The notes beneath the pieces are model-generated. The model worked only from the letters and a program-made list of their open reading frames with translations, had not been told where the DNA came from and ran no database searches. A stretch of DNA of 64,000 nucleotides from Perca fluviatilis (taxonomy: Eukaryota; Chordata; Actinopteri; Perciformes; Percidae), in contig NC_053126.1 in assembly GCF_010015445.1 (NCBI RefSeq), positions 23,059,169 to 23,123,168 of the forward strand. Reading direction: 5' to 3'. Positions 11,478 through 23,200 of the stretch are shown piece after piece. How positions within the stretch are numbered: the stretch's first letter is position 1; each line of letters opens with the position of its first letter. Made by a program: the position numbers and the translations under genes.

Positions 11478-13265
11478 TTATCCGGTGTCGGGTCGCGGGG
11501 GGAGCAGCTCCAGCAGGGGACCCCAAACTTCCCTTTCCTGAGCAACATTAACCAGCTCCGACTGGGGGATCCCGAGGCGTTCCCAGGCCAGGTTGGAGAT
11601 ATAATCCCTCCACCTAGTCCTGGGTCTTCCCCGAGGGCCTCCTCCCAGCTGGGCGTGCCTGGAACACCTCCCTAAGGAGGCGCCCAGGGGCATCCTTACC
11701 AGATGCCCGAACCACCTCAACTGGCTCCTTCGACGCCAAAGGGAGCAGCGGCTCTACTCGAGCTCCTCACGGATGACTGAGCTTCTCACCCTATCTCTAA
11801 GGGAGACGCCAGCCGCCACCCTCCTGAGGAAACCCATTTCGACGCTTGTACCCTGGATCTCGTTCTTTCGGTCATGGCCCAGCCTTCATGACCATAGGTG
11901 AGGGTAGGAACGAAACTGACCGGTAGATCGAGAGCTTTGCCTTCTGGCTCAGCTCTCTTTTCGTCCCAACGGTGCGATAGATGGAATGTAATACCGCACC
12001 CGCTCGCCGATTCTCCGACCAATCTCCCGTCCATTGTCCCCTCACTGCGAACAAAACCCCAAGGTACTTGAACTCCTTCACTTGGGGCAAGGACTCATTC
12101 CCTACCTGGAGAAGGCATTCCATCGGTTTCCTGCTGAGAACCATGGCCTCCGATTTAGAGGTGCTGATCCTCATCCCAAACGCTTCACACTCGGCTGCGA
12201 AACGATCCAGTGAGTGCTGAAGGTCACAGGCCGATGATGCCATCAGGACCACATCATCTGCAAAGAGCAGCGATGAGATCCCCAGCCCACTGAACTGCAA
12301 CCCCTCCCCACCCCGACTACGCCTCGATATCCTGTCCATAAATATTACAAACAGGATTGGTGACAAAGCCCAGCCCTGGGGGGGGAGGCCAACCCTCACC
12401 TGAAAAACGAGTCCGACTGCTCGAGAAACCGGACACAGCTCTCACTTTGGTGCGTTCAGAGATTGGATGGCGCCGCTCAGAGAGCCCCCTCCTCAACGCC
12501 CAGCACCTCCCACAGTTATCTCCGGGGGACCTGGTCATACGCCTTCTCCAAATCCACAAAACACATGTAGACCGGTTGGGCGTACTCCCCACGCTCCCTC
12601 CAGGATCCTTGCGAGTGAAGATCTGGTCCATTGTTCCACGCGACCAGGACGGAATCGCGCATTGTTCCTCCTCAACCCGAGGTTCGACTATCGGCCGAAC
12701 CCTCCTTTCCAGCACCTTGGAGTAGACTTTACCAGGGAGGCTGAGAAGTGTGATACCCCTGTAATTGCACCCACCCCTCTGGTGCTTTTAAAAGGCGCCA
12801 AAGGGGAACCACCACCCCAGTCTGCTACTCCTTTGGCACTGTTCCAGACTTCCACGCAATGTTGAAGAGGCGTGTCAACCAGGACAGCCCCTCCACACCC
12901 AGAGCCTTGAGCATTTCTGGACGGATCTCATCAATCCCTGGGGCTTTGCCACTGTGGAGTTGTTTGACTACATCAGTGACTTCCGCCTGGGAAATCCGCG
13001 ACAATCCCGTCATCCTCCAGCTCTGCCTCTAACATAGAGGCGTATTAGTCGGATTCAGGAGTTCCTCAAAGGGCTCCTTCCCCCGCCCTATTACCTCCTC
13101 AGTTGAGGTCAACACTGTCCCATCCTTACCGTAACACGCTTGGATGGTTCCCGCTTCCCCCTGACGGTGGCGAACAGTTTTCCAGAAGCACTTTGGTGCC
13201 GACCGAAAGTCCTTCTCCATGTCTTCTCCAAACTTCTCCCACACCCGCTGCTTTGCCTCTTTCAC
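11478..13265 (-). pseudogene. Rex3 reverse transcriptase and C-terminal region, multiply frameshifted
   Basis: Minus-strand fragments 13029-13265, 12825-13013, 12317-12715, 11872-12399, 11786-12034 and 11478-11720 lie in order but in changing frames. Recognisable pieces are SGKAPGIDEIRPEMLKALG, LERRVRPIVEPR, LSPILFVIFMDRISRRSRGG, the catalytic LLFADDVVLM (FADD at about 12253-12264), GMRISTSKSEAMVLSRKP, EFKYLGVLF, then TYGHEGWAMTERTRSRVQAS and PRGRPRTRWRDYISNLAWER. At least five frameshifts plus a degraded catalytic-core junction show a dead copy. Confidence 0.88.
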
Positions 13266-14554
13266 GGCAGAGGCTGCAGCCTTCCGGGGCCGCCCCCGGT
13301 ACCCTGCAACTGCCTCCGGTCCTCTGGGATAACATATCCCGGAAAGACTCCTTCTTCAGTCGGACGGCTTCCCTGACCACCGGTGTCCACCACGGTGTTC
13401 GTGGGTTACCGCCCCTTGAGGCACCTAAGACCCTAAGACCACAGCTCCTCGCCGCAGCTTCAGCAATGGAATCTGTGAACATTGTCCACTCGGGTTCAAT
13501 GCCCCCAGCCTCCACAGGGATGCACGAAAAGCTCTGCTGGAGGTGCGAGTTGAAAGTCTGTTGGACAGGGGCCTCCTCCAGACGTTCCCAATTTACCCGC
13601 ACTACACGTTTGGGCTTACCAGGTCTGTCCAGAGTCTTCCCCCACCCCCTGAACCAACTCACCACCAGATGGTGATCGGTTGACAGCTCTGCCCCTCTCT
13701 TCACCCGAGTGTCCAAAACATACGGCCTCAGATCAGATGAAACGATTATAAAATCGATCATTGACCTTCGGCCTAGGGTGCTCTGGTACCAGGTACACTT
13801 ATGAGCATCCCTATGTTCGAACATGGTGTTCGTTATAGACAATCCATGACCAACACAGAAGTCCAACAACAAACAACCACTCTGGTTTAGATCAGGGAGG
13901 CCGTTCCTCCCAATCACTCCTCTCCAGGTGTCTCCATCATTGCCCACGTGTGCATTGAAGTCCCCCAGCAGAACAATGGAGTCCCCCACTGGCGCCCCAT
14001 GCAGGACTCCACTCAAGGTCTCCAAGAAGGCCGAATACTCCGAACTCCTGTTTGGTGCATATGTACAAACAACAGTCAGAGTTTTCCCCCACAACCCACA
14101 GGCGTAGGAGGGGCGCCCTCTCGTCCACCGGGGTAAACTCCAACGTAACGCGGCTCAGCCGGGGGCTTGTTAGTATCCCCACACCCGCCCGGCGCCTCAC
14201 ACCCTGGGCAACTCCGGAGAAGAAAAGAGTCCAACCCCTATCCAGGAGTACGGTTCCAGAACCGAGACTGTGCGTAGAGGTAAGCCCCACCAGATCTAAC
14301 CGGTAGCGCTCCACCTCCTGCACCAGTTCCGGCTCCTTCCCCCACAGAGAGGTGACGTTCCACGTCCCCAGAGCCAGCGTCTGCTGCCCGGGTCTGGTCC
14401 ATCGAGGCCCCTGACCTTCACCGCCACCCATGTGGCAGCGCACCCGACCCCAGCGGTTCTTCCCACAGGTGGTGGGCCCATGGGATGGAGAGATGGGAGC
14501 CACGTAGCTTGTTCGGGCTGTGCCCGGCCGGGCTCCGTGGCAAACCCGGCCCAC
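13126..14554 (-). pseudogene. Rex3 endonuclease region, frameshifted
   Basis: Minus-strand segments 13937-14554 and 13126-14094 carry the endonuclease domain in two frames. The first contains LALGTWNVTSLWGKEPELVQ and VGLTSTHSLGSG. A frameshift near 14090-14105 moves the reading to the second frame, which starts [18 protein letters not shown], then [10 protein letters not shown] (about 13942-13971), [20 protein letters not shown] and [10 protein letters not shown]. The GDFNAHVG and DHH motifs are the catalytic signatures of the AP-endonuclease fold of non-LTR elements. The domain is recognisable but not expressible as one protein. Confidence 0.88.
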
Positions 14555-14788
14555 GGCTGCGCCCGACGAGCCCGCCCGTCTGGGCCTGGCTCCAGACGGG
14601 GCAGGGTCACTCCATCTCTACCTTGTTTTTCCATAGGGTTTTTGAACCATTCTTTGTCTGGCCCCTCACCTGAGACCACTTTGCCTTGGGAGACCCTACC
14701 AGGAGCACAAAGCCCCAGACAACACAGCCCTTAGGTTCACAGAGACACACAAACCTCTCCACCACGATAAGGTGATGGTTCACGGAGA

Positions 14789-14807
14789 GGGGGGGGGGGG
14801 CTCAGCC
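14789..14807. repeat. Right target-site duplication of the Rex3 element
   Basis: Twelve G plus CTCAGCC, the partner of 11435-11453. A length of 19 bp is within the range for target-primed reverse transcription. Confidence 0.85.
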
Positions 14808-15306
14808 CCTAATTATAATGTCACATGGATACAGTGCCTTGCAAAATTGTTGCATAGCATTGGCTACAGCGACACAGGATTTTAAACCTGTTAAAGCCCT
14901 TTGAACCTGTAATAAATACTTTGTCCTCTGTCACTAACAGACAAGTTCACAAACTAACTTAAAGCACTAAATTTTTTTTTTTAAAACCCATGTTGGCTGA
15001 TTTTTAATATTATAATTTTTTAGGAGGGCTGAGATGAAATTGAAATTTATTTAAGGGTCTAAAATCACCCATGTCATGCTGTACATCTCAACTCAGAGGT
15101 GACAGGATGGTGAGGGGATGCTTTATCTTTCAAGTGTCCTATACATGATACAAAAACAACATGTGGACTTTTAATCTGAACTACGTACTTTTGACTCCTT
15201 TAACGTAATTGCAGAACTATAACTGACCACTCGTGCCCTGCAAAATGGGGGAGAAGAGGCCTCTCCTGTCGGCACAGGAATCATTTAACAGGATATAAGT
15301 GATCAT
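14808..15306. repeat. Older repeat interrupted by Rex3; contains copy 2 of the 8.4/15.1-kb pair
   Basis: 15053-15306 is the partner of 8433-8684. Upstream are a fragment beginning ATACAGTGCCTTGC (14829 on), like the ends of some fish Tc1-like elements, and GGAGGGCTGAGATGAAATT (about 15023), like a repeat head. The sequence left of the Rex3 insertion (11400-11434) may be the other part of the interrupted repeat. Confidence 0.6.
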
Positions 15307-17060
15307 TTTATTATTGGCTCAACACATTTTACATCCCTCATTAAGTCAGACTTTTATATTAGTGGTTCCCGATATTATCCATTGCCTCCTGGCCTTCCTG
15401 CAGAAGTCACTTTCGATTTTCATCCTGTTTAAGTGCACTAACTAAAAATAAACCACAATGAAATCATGTATAGGAGATACTCTTTCTACTGATCTATTTA
15501 TTGTATTTATTGAACCATTGGTACAATAATGAGCATCATGTATAGATGTCTAATTAAAATTAAATAATTGACTTCCTGTTGCAGCAGCCAGCCATTCATT
15601 CATGTACTAATTAATAAAATGTATTATAAATGTGTGTTGAAATACGCCTGAATCAGGCCACATTGACTCACTACTATGTAACGTGTCCTTGATGTTGCAG
15701 AAAACCCTCAACAGCTCCATTGTAATGGTTTCCATGTTTCCCTTTCAATTATGCCTCTGAATGTGTTAATAAAAATCAATAATGGTCCTCAGTGACTCAC
15801 AATCATTTTTAATCTCATTGAATAAACCTCTAGGCATTTATTTGTCACTTAAAGTGCACTTGCAGCCCAACTCAATATTCTTACATCTACTGCATCAGTC
15901 CAAAGTAATATTTACACAGCAAAGTTGTATTGTTTGATGTATTCATGTAGCCTATACTGTATGTAGCCTATTATGGATTTGTGAATAAGCTGGACACTTT
16001 TCCAAAGAAAAAGTTCTTCTACGTCCTAAAGGCTAAGTGGTTAAGAACAACCAGAGACCTTTGTTGCATGTCATGCTCCCTTTCTCTCCCCATTCAGGTC
16101 TGTTACACTATCAATAGCCTTGTTTCCAGTCAATTCAAATTTCAAGCAAATTCAAAGCTAACTTTTGAAAATAAGAAGTAGTGGTTGCTAACCAGAAACA
16201 AGATGAGTCACCTTGGCCATCTAACCCATCTACAAGAGAGTAATGGTGAGAGGTCTTCAGGAAATTGGGTAAATTGGGCAAGTTGTAATTGTTCTTTCAT
16301 GTTAGCTAATATTGTCCCGGTTTCATGCTGTCCGGAGACAAATACAATATAGATGTGTGACAACATCTTCACACCCTGTTGACCCTGTTTGTGCTTTGGG
16401 ACTTATGGTAATATCCGGGAAAACTTCGACAGCGGAAACAGCTGATTATTCATGTAAAATTTCTGAAACTCATAATAATAAATAATAATAAATGACCTGT
16501 AACAGCAAATGAGGCCAACAGTGAAAAGAACGCCATTTTATATATACACTTTTTTATTAATGCCTTGCCCGGGTCCGACTTTTTCCGCAAAAATCACAAA
16601 ATGACTTACGGCAGGTAGACCGGCTCTACAGTAACACATTCTGACGGGTCACAGAGTTTGGTGTAACACCAGAAAAGGCTGTGTTTGAGTATCCAGCCAG
16701 GTAAATGGTAGCAGGAGATGTCTTTATGTAGGCTTAATTGTATTTTTATTTTATTTTAGAAGTTATCCGTTATAGTTATGGCTGATACTGGGGCAGGGCC
16801 ATCACAGAAAAAAGGAAATTAAACAAATTAATAACTAAAAGCTAAAAGGGAGAATGACAGATGGCGAAAACCTGAGTCGGTCGGGCTTTCAACAGATGGA
16901 GACAATTATGGGATATGGGATATGGGATTCAAAACCAACCCTGAATTGGCCCTTTTCCTCCTAGACAGGTATGTAATATGTTTATGAAATAACTTTACAA
17001 TGCGAGACGTGGTTGTACGTCAGAAGCCTACATGAAATTGTGTCCCCCTTCCATGTACCG
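15307..17060. other. Non-coding, AT-rich, no recognised gene
   Basis: No exon or bounded element. 15540-15900 has several ATTAAT/TAAT-rich blocks that could be an enhancer-type conserved element, but cross-species comparison would be needed. A 30-bp block at 16353 recurs at 17640. Confidence 0.4.
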
Positions 17061-17069
17061 CCCAGTTTT

Positions 17070-17182
17070 TATTTCTTTTCAGTCCGTGTTTGTGTTGGCC
17101 TACTTTTTTCTTTTTGTTCCCCTGTACTTGTGTAAAGCATCCTTGGGTTTCATTAAAAGGCGCTATATAAATCTAAGCAGGT
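17070..17182 (+). repeat. Probable LINE-2-like 3' end fragment
   Basis: The segment ends TAAAAGGCGCTATATAAAT after GTGTAAAGCATCCTTGGG. This pattern resembles the 3' tails of L2-type LINEs in fish. Only the tail is present. Confidence 0.4.
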
Positions 17183-18328
17183 GTGGTGAAAACACTACCG
17201 TTTTTGTCCAAAGGTGCCGCTGGAGTCAACACAAACCGAAATTTCCTCGCAGCCACTTTAATATCGTCAATTCATCTCGTAGATGTTGAGATATTTCTCA
17301 GGATAGGTGAGTGATGACCTTTATTTTGTAATATATAGCTTCAAAGCTGTTCATAAACACCTGGAATGTTACATACAGTTGATCACACATAGTGTACATG
17401 TAAAACATTTAAAAGCATAGTAAAGACGGAGCACACACACACACACATTCTGCTCCTGAGAATCAACTCTCACCAACACACACTAGTGAAGATGTACAGT
17501 AAAGTACAAAGTTGTCAGTAGGACAACATGGAAGACAGCAAGACAAGAAATGTTCATTAAGACCACACAGAAAAGTGTTGTGCAGGAGAATCAGTGAGGA
17601 ACAAGAGGATGTGAGTAATGTGTGAAGTTCGTAGCATCATGTGTGACAACATCTTCACACCCTGTTGGCTTTGGGACTGTAGGAAACAAAAGTTGACCGC
17701 TGTGGTGGAACGGCATATCTAGCTTTTGTTACAGCCTATAGAAACTACAGGCAAATGTAACAATGTACAAAGATGCCTTTTGTTTCAAATCTCCGTGTGC
17801 TTTATGATTCCATAAAAGTGGGCTTTGAAACCCTGGATGAAGACATTGCTGCACACAGCTGCCAGCACCGGACTGCCTGCTGGCTTGTAGCAATTAGCTG
17901 GAGCATTGTTGACGTGTTCCTGTGAACTGAAATAAAGACAGGAGGAGAATAATGGCAAATTGCACATCAAAAACATTCAGTCAGTCTGCAATCGGTCCAG
18001 GCTCTCTGAACAGAGAAGATGCCAGTCTGAGCATCCTGAGGGAACAGCGAAGAGAACACCGAATACATCTGCACAACAAAAGACATTTTGACTCGTCACA
18101 GCAGGAAAAGCACAGGTGGAAATAATTACAGTCATGATGGCTGCATACCATTTAGATCTTCCCAGTTAAAAGGTCCTGCTTTTGTGTATGCTGGCTTTCT
18201 GGCACAGCTAAATGGAAGTGCTATTAGTTACACCTATGCCCTTCATGCTATGACATCTGTCTGTCATGAAGAAGAAAAAGAAGTGACTTATTTGAAAGGA
18301 TGAGACCGGCGTTACTCCATATTTTTCC
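17183..18328. other. Non-coding, no recognised gene
   Basis: Contains a short (CA)n at 17434-17447 and the second copy of the 16353 block at 17640-17668. No gene signal. Confidence 0.4.
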
Positions 18329-18332
18329 TTAA

Positions 18333-18682
18333 AGCTATAGTGCGTATTTTCTGTCACCCCCATGAGGAATTCTAAGTAATGACAACAAAACTGTTGGTGC
18401 GTCCACATGATACAAGCCTTCCGTGATCGCGCACGTGACCCCAGCCCTCCTCCACACAGTTGCTAGAAGCCAAGGAGTTACCTCTTCTGGACTCTTCAGA
18501 AGAGGTAATTATCTTCGCGGGAAAGTCACTGGACGACACAATCTTCTGAACATAGCCATGCTGAGAAATCCAGAGAGAGTTGTGTGGAGCTGATAGTCTT
18601 AATTAGCATTGTAGCAACTCATTTGGCAATGGCTTGAATGTAACGGATGTTCATTAATATCATAAAATTACGCACCAAAGCT
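18333..18682. mobile_element. TTAA-bounded MITE (AGCTATAGTGCGTA family), copy 1
   Basis: TTAA at 18329-18332 and 18683-18686 flank inverted ends AGCTATAGTGCGTA and TTACGCACCAAAGCT. The TTAA duplication is the mark of piggyBac-type insertion. A perfect 12-bp hairpin (TTACCTCTTCTG, 18478-18489 with 18497-18508) lies inside. The same family recurs at 35135-35592. Confidence 0.8.
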
Positions 18683-18686
18683 TTAA

Positions 18687-19197
18687 GTCAACAAATTCCA
18701 AGAGAAGAAAAAACAACGTGTTTCTTAATACTTTTTGACTTCTCTGCCCTGCCTGTGGCTCTCAGCTTATAAACCAATTGGTTCCTATACTGAAGCATTG
18801 TTGAAACGGAGTCACAAATAGTTTTTTTTAAAAGGCTCTGATTTTCTTAAAATAGCTGGCCACTGTAGTTTTTATCAAACAAACAGAAGGAAATAATGCA
18901 TTTGTTGGAGTATTTTCAGCAGCGGATTAATCCACATTCAGTGCTCTATAGTGAGTATTTGGGGCAGCTGGGCAGCGTATGTGGGATTGAGCAAAATTAA
19001 ACTTCAATGGCCCAATCTCCACCATAAAGGCTGTTACACACCGGGGGCATGACGAATAAACGACACGGAAATGCGAAATAATCGCGTATAAATGCAAAAT
19101 AATCGCTCTGCTCATACCAACAGGGTGTGAATTTGCAACAGTTTTCAATAAAGGTTTTCGAATATCTACACCAATTCATCGACTATGTTGGTGGGAA
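18687..19197. other. Non-coding, no recognised gene
   Basis: AT-rich with no exon signal. Confidence 0.4.
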
Positions 19198-19207
19198 AGA
19201 GGACTAC

Positions 19208-19243
<36 letters not shown>
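19208..19243. repeat. (GA)n microsatellite
   Basis: About 18 GA units. Confidence 0.95.
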
Positions 19244-19247
<4 letters not shown>

Positions 19248-19697
19248 AGATGGCGCGTGAGCAAACGAGAGAGAGCGATTGGAGCAGAGGAGAGTTAACG
19301 TTTGGCGGTGAAGATAAAGTAAATGTGCAGTAGTGCGAGTCTGCAGTTTGAGCACAAATAAATGCTGCAACTGTACTGTGTCTTTACCCCGGGTGCTGAG
19401 TGGGGTGACGGTGTTAGCTCTGGAGACTGCAGCCCCGTCTCCCTCTTAGCTGTCCGACCATGGTTGGTAAGCCCCAGTAGGAGAAGCTAACACTAAGCTA
19501 CTGCAAGCTATTTCATTGGGTTTCCTTTTAGCTAAATACTCAGAGTGAATTGAATTCCCTTTGGTAATAAGTATGCAGTGCAGGTTATATGTCTAGCACT
19601 TTTTATTGTGAAAGGTGAACGGAAAGATTGTCTCTGGTACCTTCCAAACTTTGTCAAGATTGACAAATGGAAACTCTGGACATCTTCTGGAGTTAAT

Positions 19698-19898
19698 TCC
19701 TCTCGCATTGCCAGACCTTCCTGGATTTACCCTTCAGAGATCTGAGGAGCAGTTAACCATAGTCCTCATAAAATCCAACTATTATTATTATTATTTTTTT
19801 TATTCCAACACTAAAAAAGCGGAAGGGAACGGACATACGGTGGAATTTCTAGCGGCAACGGAGCAACAACGGAAGTGGAAGGTCGTGGAGATAGACTA
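19698..19898 (+). mobile_element. TAGTCT-family element, internally deleted copy (201 bp)
   Basis: It keeps the left end (CTCGCATTGCCAGACCTTCC) and the right half (GAGATCTGAGGAGCAGTTAA ... ATAGACTA) but lacks about 250 internal bases. Flanks GGAGTTAAT (19689-19697) and GGCGTTAAT (19899-19907) form a 9-bp duplication with one mismatch. An (ATT)n run with T tract sits inside at 19779-19803. Confidence 0.8.
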
Positions 19899-19907
19899 GG
19901 CGTTAAT

Positions 19908-20838
19908 ATGAGAAAATGGCTTATGTCACCACACCTAAGGCCCCCACCTATTTTGCATGCCACTTTATTGTGTGCCGCTGCATAAAGCAGCTAGTCTAAT
20001 TTATACCCTGACTGGGAAACCTTGAGGAGTTTTAAGTGAGAAAAAGGTTAAATTGATTTTGAACAATGTTTTTGCAACAAATATTTTACCAAACTGCCCA
20101 CTTTGAGACAAATCCACCAATGTGTTCTTAATAGTGTCTGCTCTGTCACTGTGCGTTATTAACTTGATAAATAGCTGAATTGGTTTCCTGTTGTACTCAT
20201 TATGAAACACCCACGTTTTGTGTTCTCTCAGGCAACAACGAGTCATATGGGAGGTATTTGTGGTTTCTTTTTCCTTGCATTTTAAAATAAACTATATCCA
20301 GAATACTGTGTTCTGCTGTTGGGGAAGTTCATCTGATGAGTTGAACGGATCAATAGGGAAAACTGAGACAAGACTCAGCAGAAAGAAATGACTGTAAAGA
20401 TGTCGCCAGGGCCATTTTACCAAAGAAACTACACATGATATTCTGAAAACATCCCTTATGCTAAACAGTGAGTGACCGTGTAGAGAAGCTTGTTAGCAGG
20501 GGTGTCACTAGAGACATGAAAGCATCTCCAACCACAACAGCACAAAGCTTTAACCCACTCAATTATGATGGAAGAGAGTTTGAGACCATTTTCACATGTG
20601 CAAATTAAAGGAGTGTTTTTTCTTTTACTGTCTGGTTTCACTCCTGTGATTCAAGCAAAACACAGCCTGTCATCTGTTTCAGCCTCAGTCTGCTGATATG
20701 TGTACTCTCACTGACGAGGACTACAGGTGTGTGAAATTAACCTCGTTTAGTCCAGGTGTACATCATCAAGGAGTAACTTCAACTATTCCAAGATGTACAC
20801 ACATTTGTTTTAGCAAATTAGATGAGTTAGAGTAGATT
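19908..20838. other. Non-coding, no recognised gene
   Basis: No conserved peptide, RNA gene or bounded repeat recognised. Confidence 0.4.
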
Positions 20839-20840
20839 AA

Positions 20841-21155
20841 GCTGCGTTCCAGACACAATTTTTAGCCCGTAAGTTACGACTTCAAGTCACGACTCACGAC
20901 TTGGTAGCGTTCCAGGCAAAGTAATGACAAACCCTTCTAGCTAGCGTTACCTAGCGACCTACCTGATACTAGCGATTTCTAGTCGGCGACATATTTTGGG
21001 CTTCATTTAATAAACATAACCTGTAGTAGTACACAATCGCATTTGTGTACTGTATTGATTACAATGTGCGGAATTACATTACATATAAGTAAGGGTTAGA
21101 CTGCCGTTTCAGGTTGTGAAAACACGAGTTACGGGTTGCTTGGAACGAACCCTTA
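20841..21155. repeat. Possible MITE with GCTGCGTTCCAG / TTGGAACGAACC ends
   Basis: Left end GCTGCGTTCCAGACAC and right end GCTTGGAACGAACCC are imperfect inverted repeats. Repeated GTTACGACTTCA/ACGACTTGG motifs lie next to the left end. The target duplication is unclear (TTAA left, TTAG right). Confidence 0.45.
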
Positions 21156-23095
21156 GTTATTCCAAAATAAGAGAATTCAGCCTTTCAGGTTGATGAGTTG
21201 ACTTTTGTGGGAACTTAAAAAAAGCTTATTTGCTTAAGTTGAGAGTTTCAATTATTAAATTCCCCAAAATTGGAGATGCTTTTTACCTGACTCATTGAAC
21301 TGTGGTGTTGTCTTTCATCATGTATCAAACATCCACAGAAACTTCTCAAACCAGAGTATACAACTTGTTTAATATACTTCTCTGCTGTTCATCTGTATAT
21401 GCTAAATACTCAATTGTGAATTAACATGACAGTTATTTCTGCGATTGATTGACTCAGTGTTTCTAAATTAACAGCCTAAAACTTTGACTTTTTGGGCACT
21501 AACGAAAATGTATTTTTGACATTATTAAGAGCGTTGAAAGGCTTCTGTGAACCTATTGGGGGTTACAACTTTGTCTCAGTCTATGTCTTTGGATATTAAA
21601 AGGATATTAAATACTTTTACATTTAATTATTTAATTGGATTATGCTTTGGAAAGTGCCCAGATTAACACCCTCTGAGGGTTTTTTGCATCTCTCCATCAG
21701 ATCTTTCATTTATGTGTATTTTAATCTGTAGTTTTTATATATGTGTAAACCAATAAAATAAGAAATAAAAAACATGATATGATAAAGGATATAGCTCCAA
21801 AATGTTTTAAACAACTGAGAAAAATACAGTCTGTTTGTGGTTAAGGTTAGGATAGCTGATTGGTCAGGGGATAAGACTTGAACAAATCAGGTTACGTTAC
21901 CTTGCGTAAGCATGGACACCTAGCCAATAGTAGCTATTGAAGGGCGGGTCTTGGCGTGGCCATAGTGGGACATTTTTTTTTCGCAGTATCAGACTAATGT
22001 GGATGTGGGTCTGGATCCTTGGTGCCATCAGTTCGAGGCTCATGTTACACGTCCTTCCTTCAGCACATTGTTAAGGGGCTCCAATTACCCCAGTTATTCC
22101 AACACTTTACATCTCTTTGTGTCAAATCTCAGCTAGCCTTCCGCTTCCACGTCCACCTCCGCATCTTTGATTTCCCATGCAGGCTGGCGAGCAGTCCTGC
22201 TGCATTCATGCTTCAAAGAAAGGCTTTCCTCGCTCCTTGAAGCCACTTCATGATAAGAAGAAGGGAAAAAAAACATGCTTCATCACACAGTGTCCTTGTT
22301 ACTGGAACATTCCCACCTTTCTGAAACAAGAGGGCTGTAATCTTGAATTCCTCTCTTCAGAAGAAGGACTTCTTTCACAATTGCTAATCAGCGGTGAAAA
22401 GAGCAGCCGGGGAAAGAGAGTGACAACATTTCTCTACTGCTGAGCAGAAAAAAAGAAAAGGATAATCACACTCTACAGTGACTTCTGTATGGAGATGCAG
22501 TGAGGAGATAAACACATCCCCCTCGGGTGGAAGGTAGGCAGACAAGGGTTGGATTTTCCTTATCTTATTTGACATACGTGAGAGGTTGATGTATAAGATA
22601 ATGAAGACCTCAGCCTGACGTCCGCCCCTCTCCGACAGGACATACACCTCAAATCTGGAATATTCATACCTTTTATCATCTGTGCACTGGGTCCTTCTTA
22701 ACTGTGCTTAAGTTGTTTGGAGTGTGTTTGCAAATCTGATCTGACACACCATTTCAGAATAAAGGCTGTGATTTGGTGCAGACAAAAAGAGATTACTACA
22801 GGGATTTAGTGTATCAGAGTTTTTGAAGTAGGAAAACTGAAGCTTGAAAGGGTTTAAAAAAACTGCCTTTATGACAAGTTTTAGAACCAAAGAGTGTAGA
22901 TGTACAGTATGTTGCTATTTCACAGTATGTTACGCTGTGGCCTAGTTTATTTGCTCCAAATCAGTTAATGGAAACGTGCCTAATTCCCATTTCTTTTGTT
23001 GCAACATTTCAAAAGTTTGCTTTGCATTTGCTTGACAGCTATTGTTCTGCAAGAAAATGCTCAAATATTGAGGAATTGAGAGTTGGTTACTTATT
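21156..23095. other. Non-coding, no recognised gene
   Basis: No exon or bounded mobile element that I can support. Confidence 0.4.
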
Positions 23096-23097
23096 TT

Positions 23098-23200
23098 ATA
23101 TAATGTCCAGTGTGTGAAATGGGCCAGTACTTACCAGTCCTGAGTACCGGCACTTCTGATTTTTGTCCACATGAGTACCCTTACTTGTAGTTGTTATTAA
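23098..23200. repeat. Fragment of a dispersed fish repeat
   Basis: The order GTGTGAAATGGGCCAGTACT then CCTGAGTACCGGCACTTCTG resembles, from recall, a repeat frequent in teleosts. Limits are not defined. Confidence 0.35.

Larger units (their letters stand above)
11454..14788 (-). mobile_element. Rex3 non-LTR retrotransposon (RTE clade), near full length, inactive
   Basis: A 3.3-kb GC-rich insertion on the minus strand in AT-rich DNA, flanked by a perfect 19-bp duplication. The 5' end begins near 14788 and the 3' end has short ATCC repeats (GGAT on the element strand) at 11454-11468. Its order is 5' leader, apurinic endonuclease, reverse transcriptase and a C-terminal RWFGHLVRMP...RGRPRTRWRDYI block. 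Two blocks (12359-12379 and 12808-12827) agree, from memory, with the conserved stretches used to amplify Rex3 in fishes. The reading frame is broken into at least eight pieces, so this copy cannot make an intact protein. It is one of very few regions here with long minus-strand peptide similarity. Confidence 0.9.

Noticed and set aside
12357..14734. Plus-strand open frames across the LINE
   Set aside because: They are opposite-strand shadows of the GC-rich Rex3 coding region.
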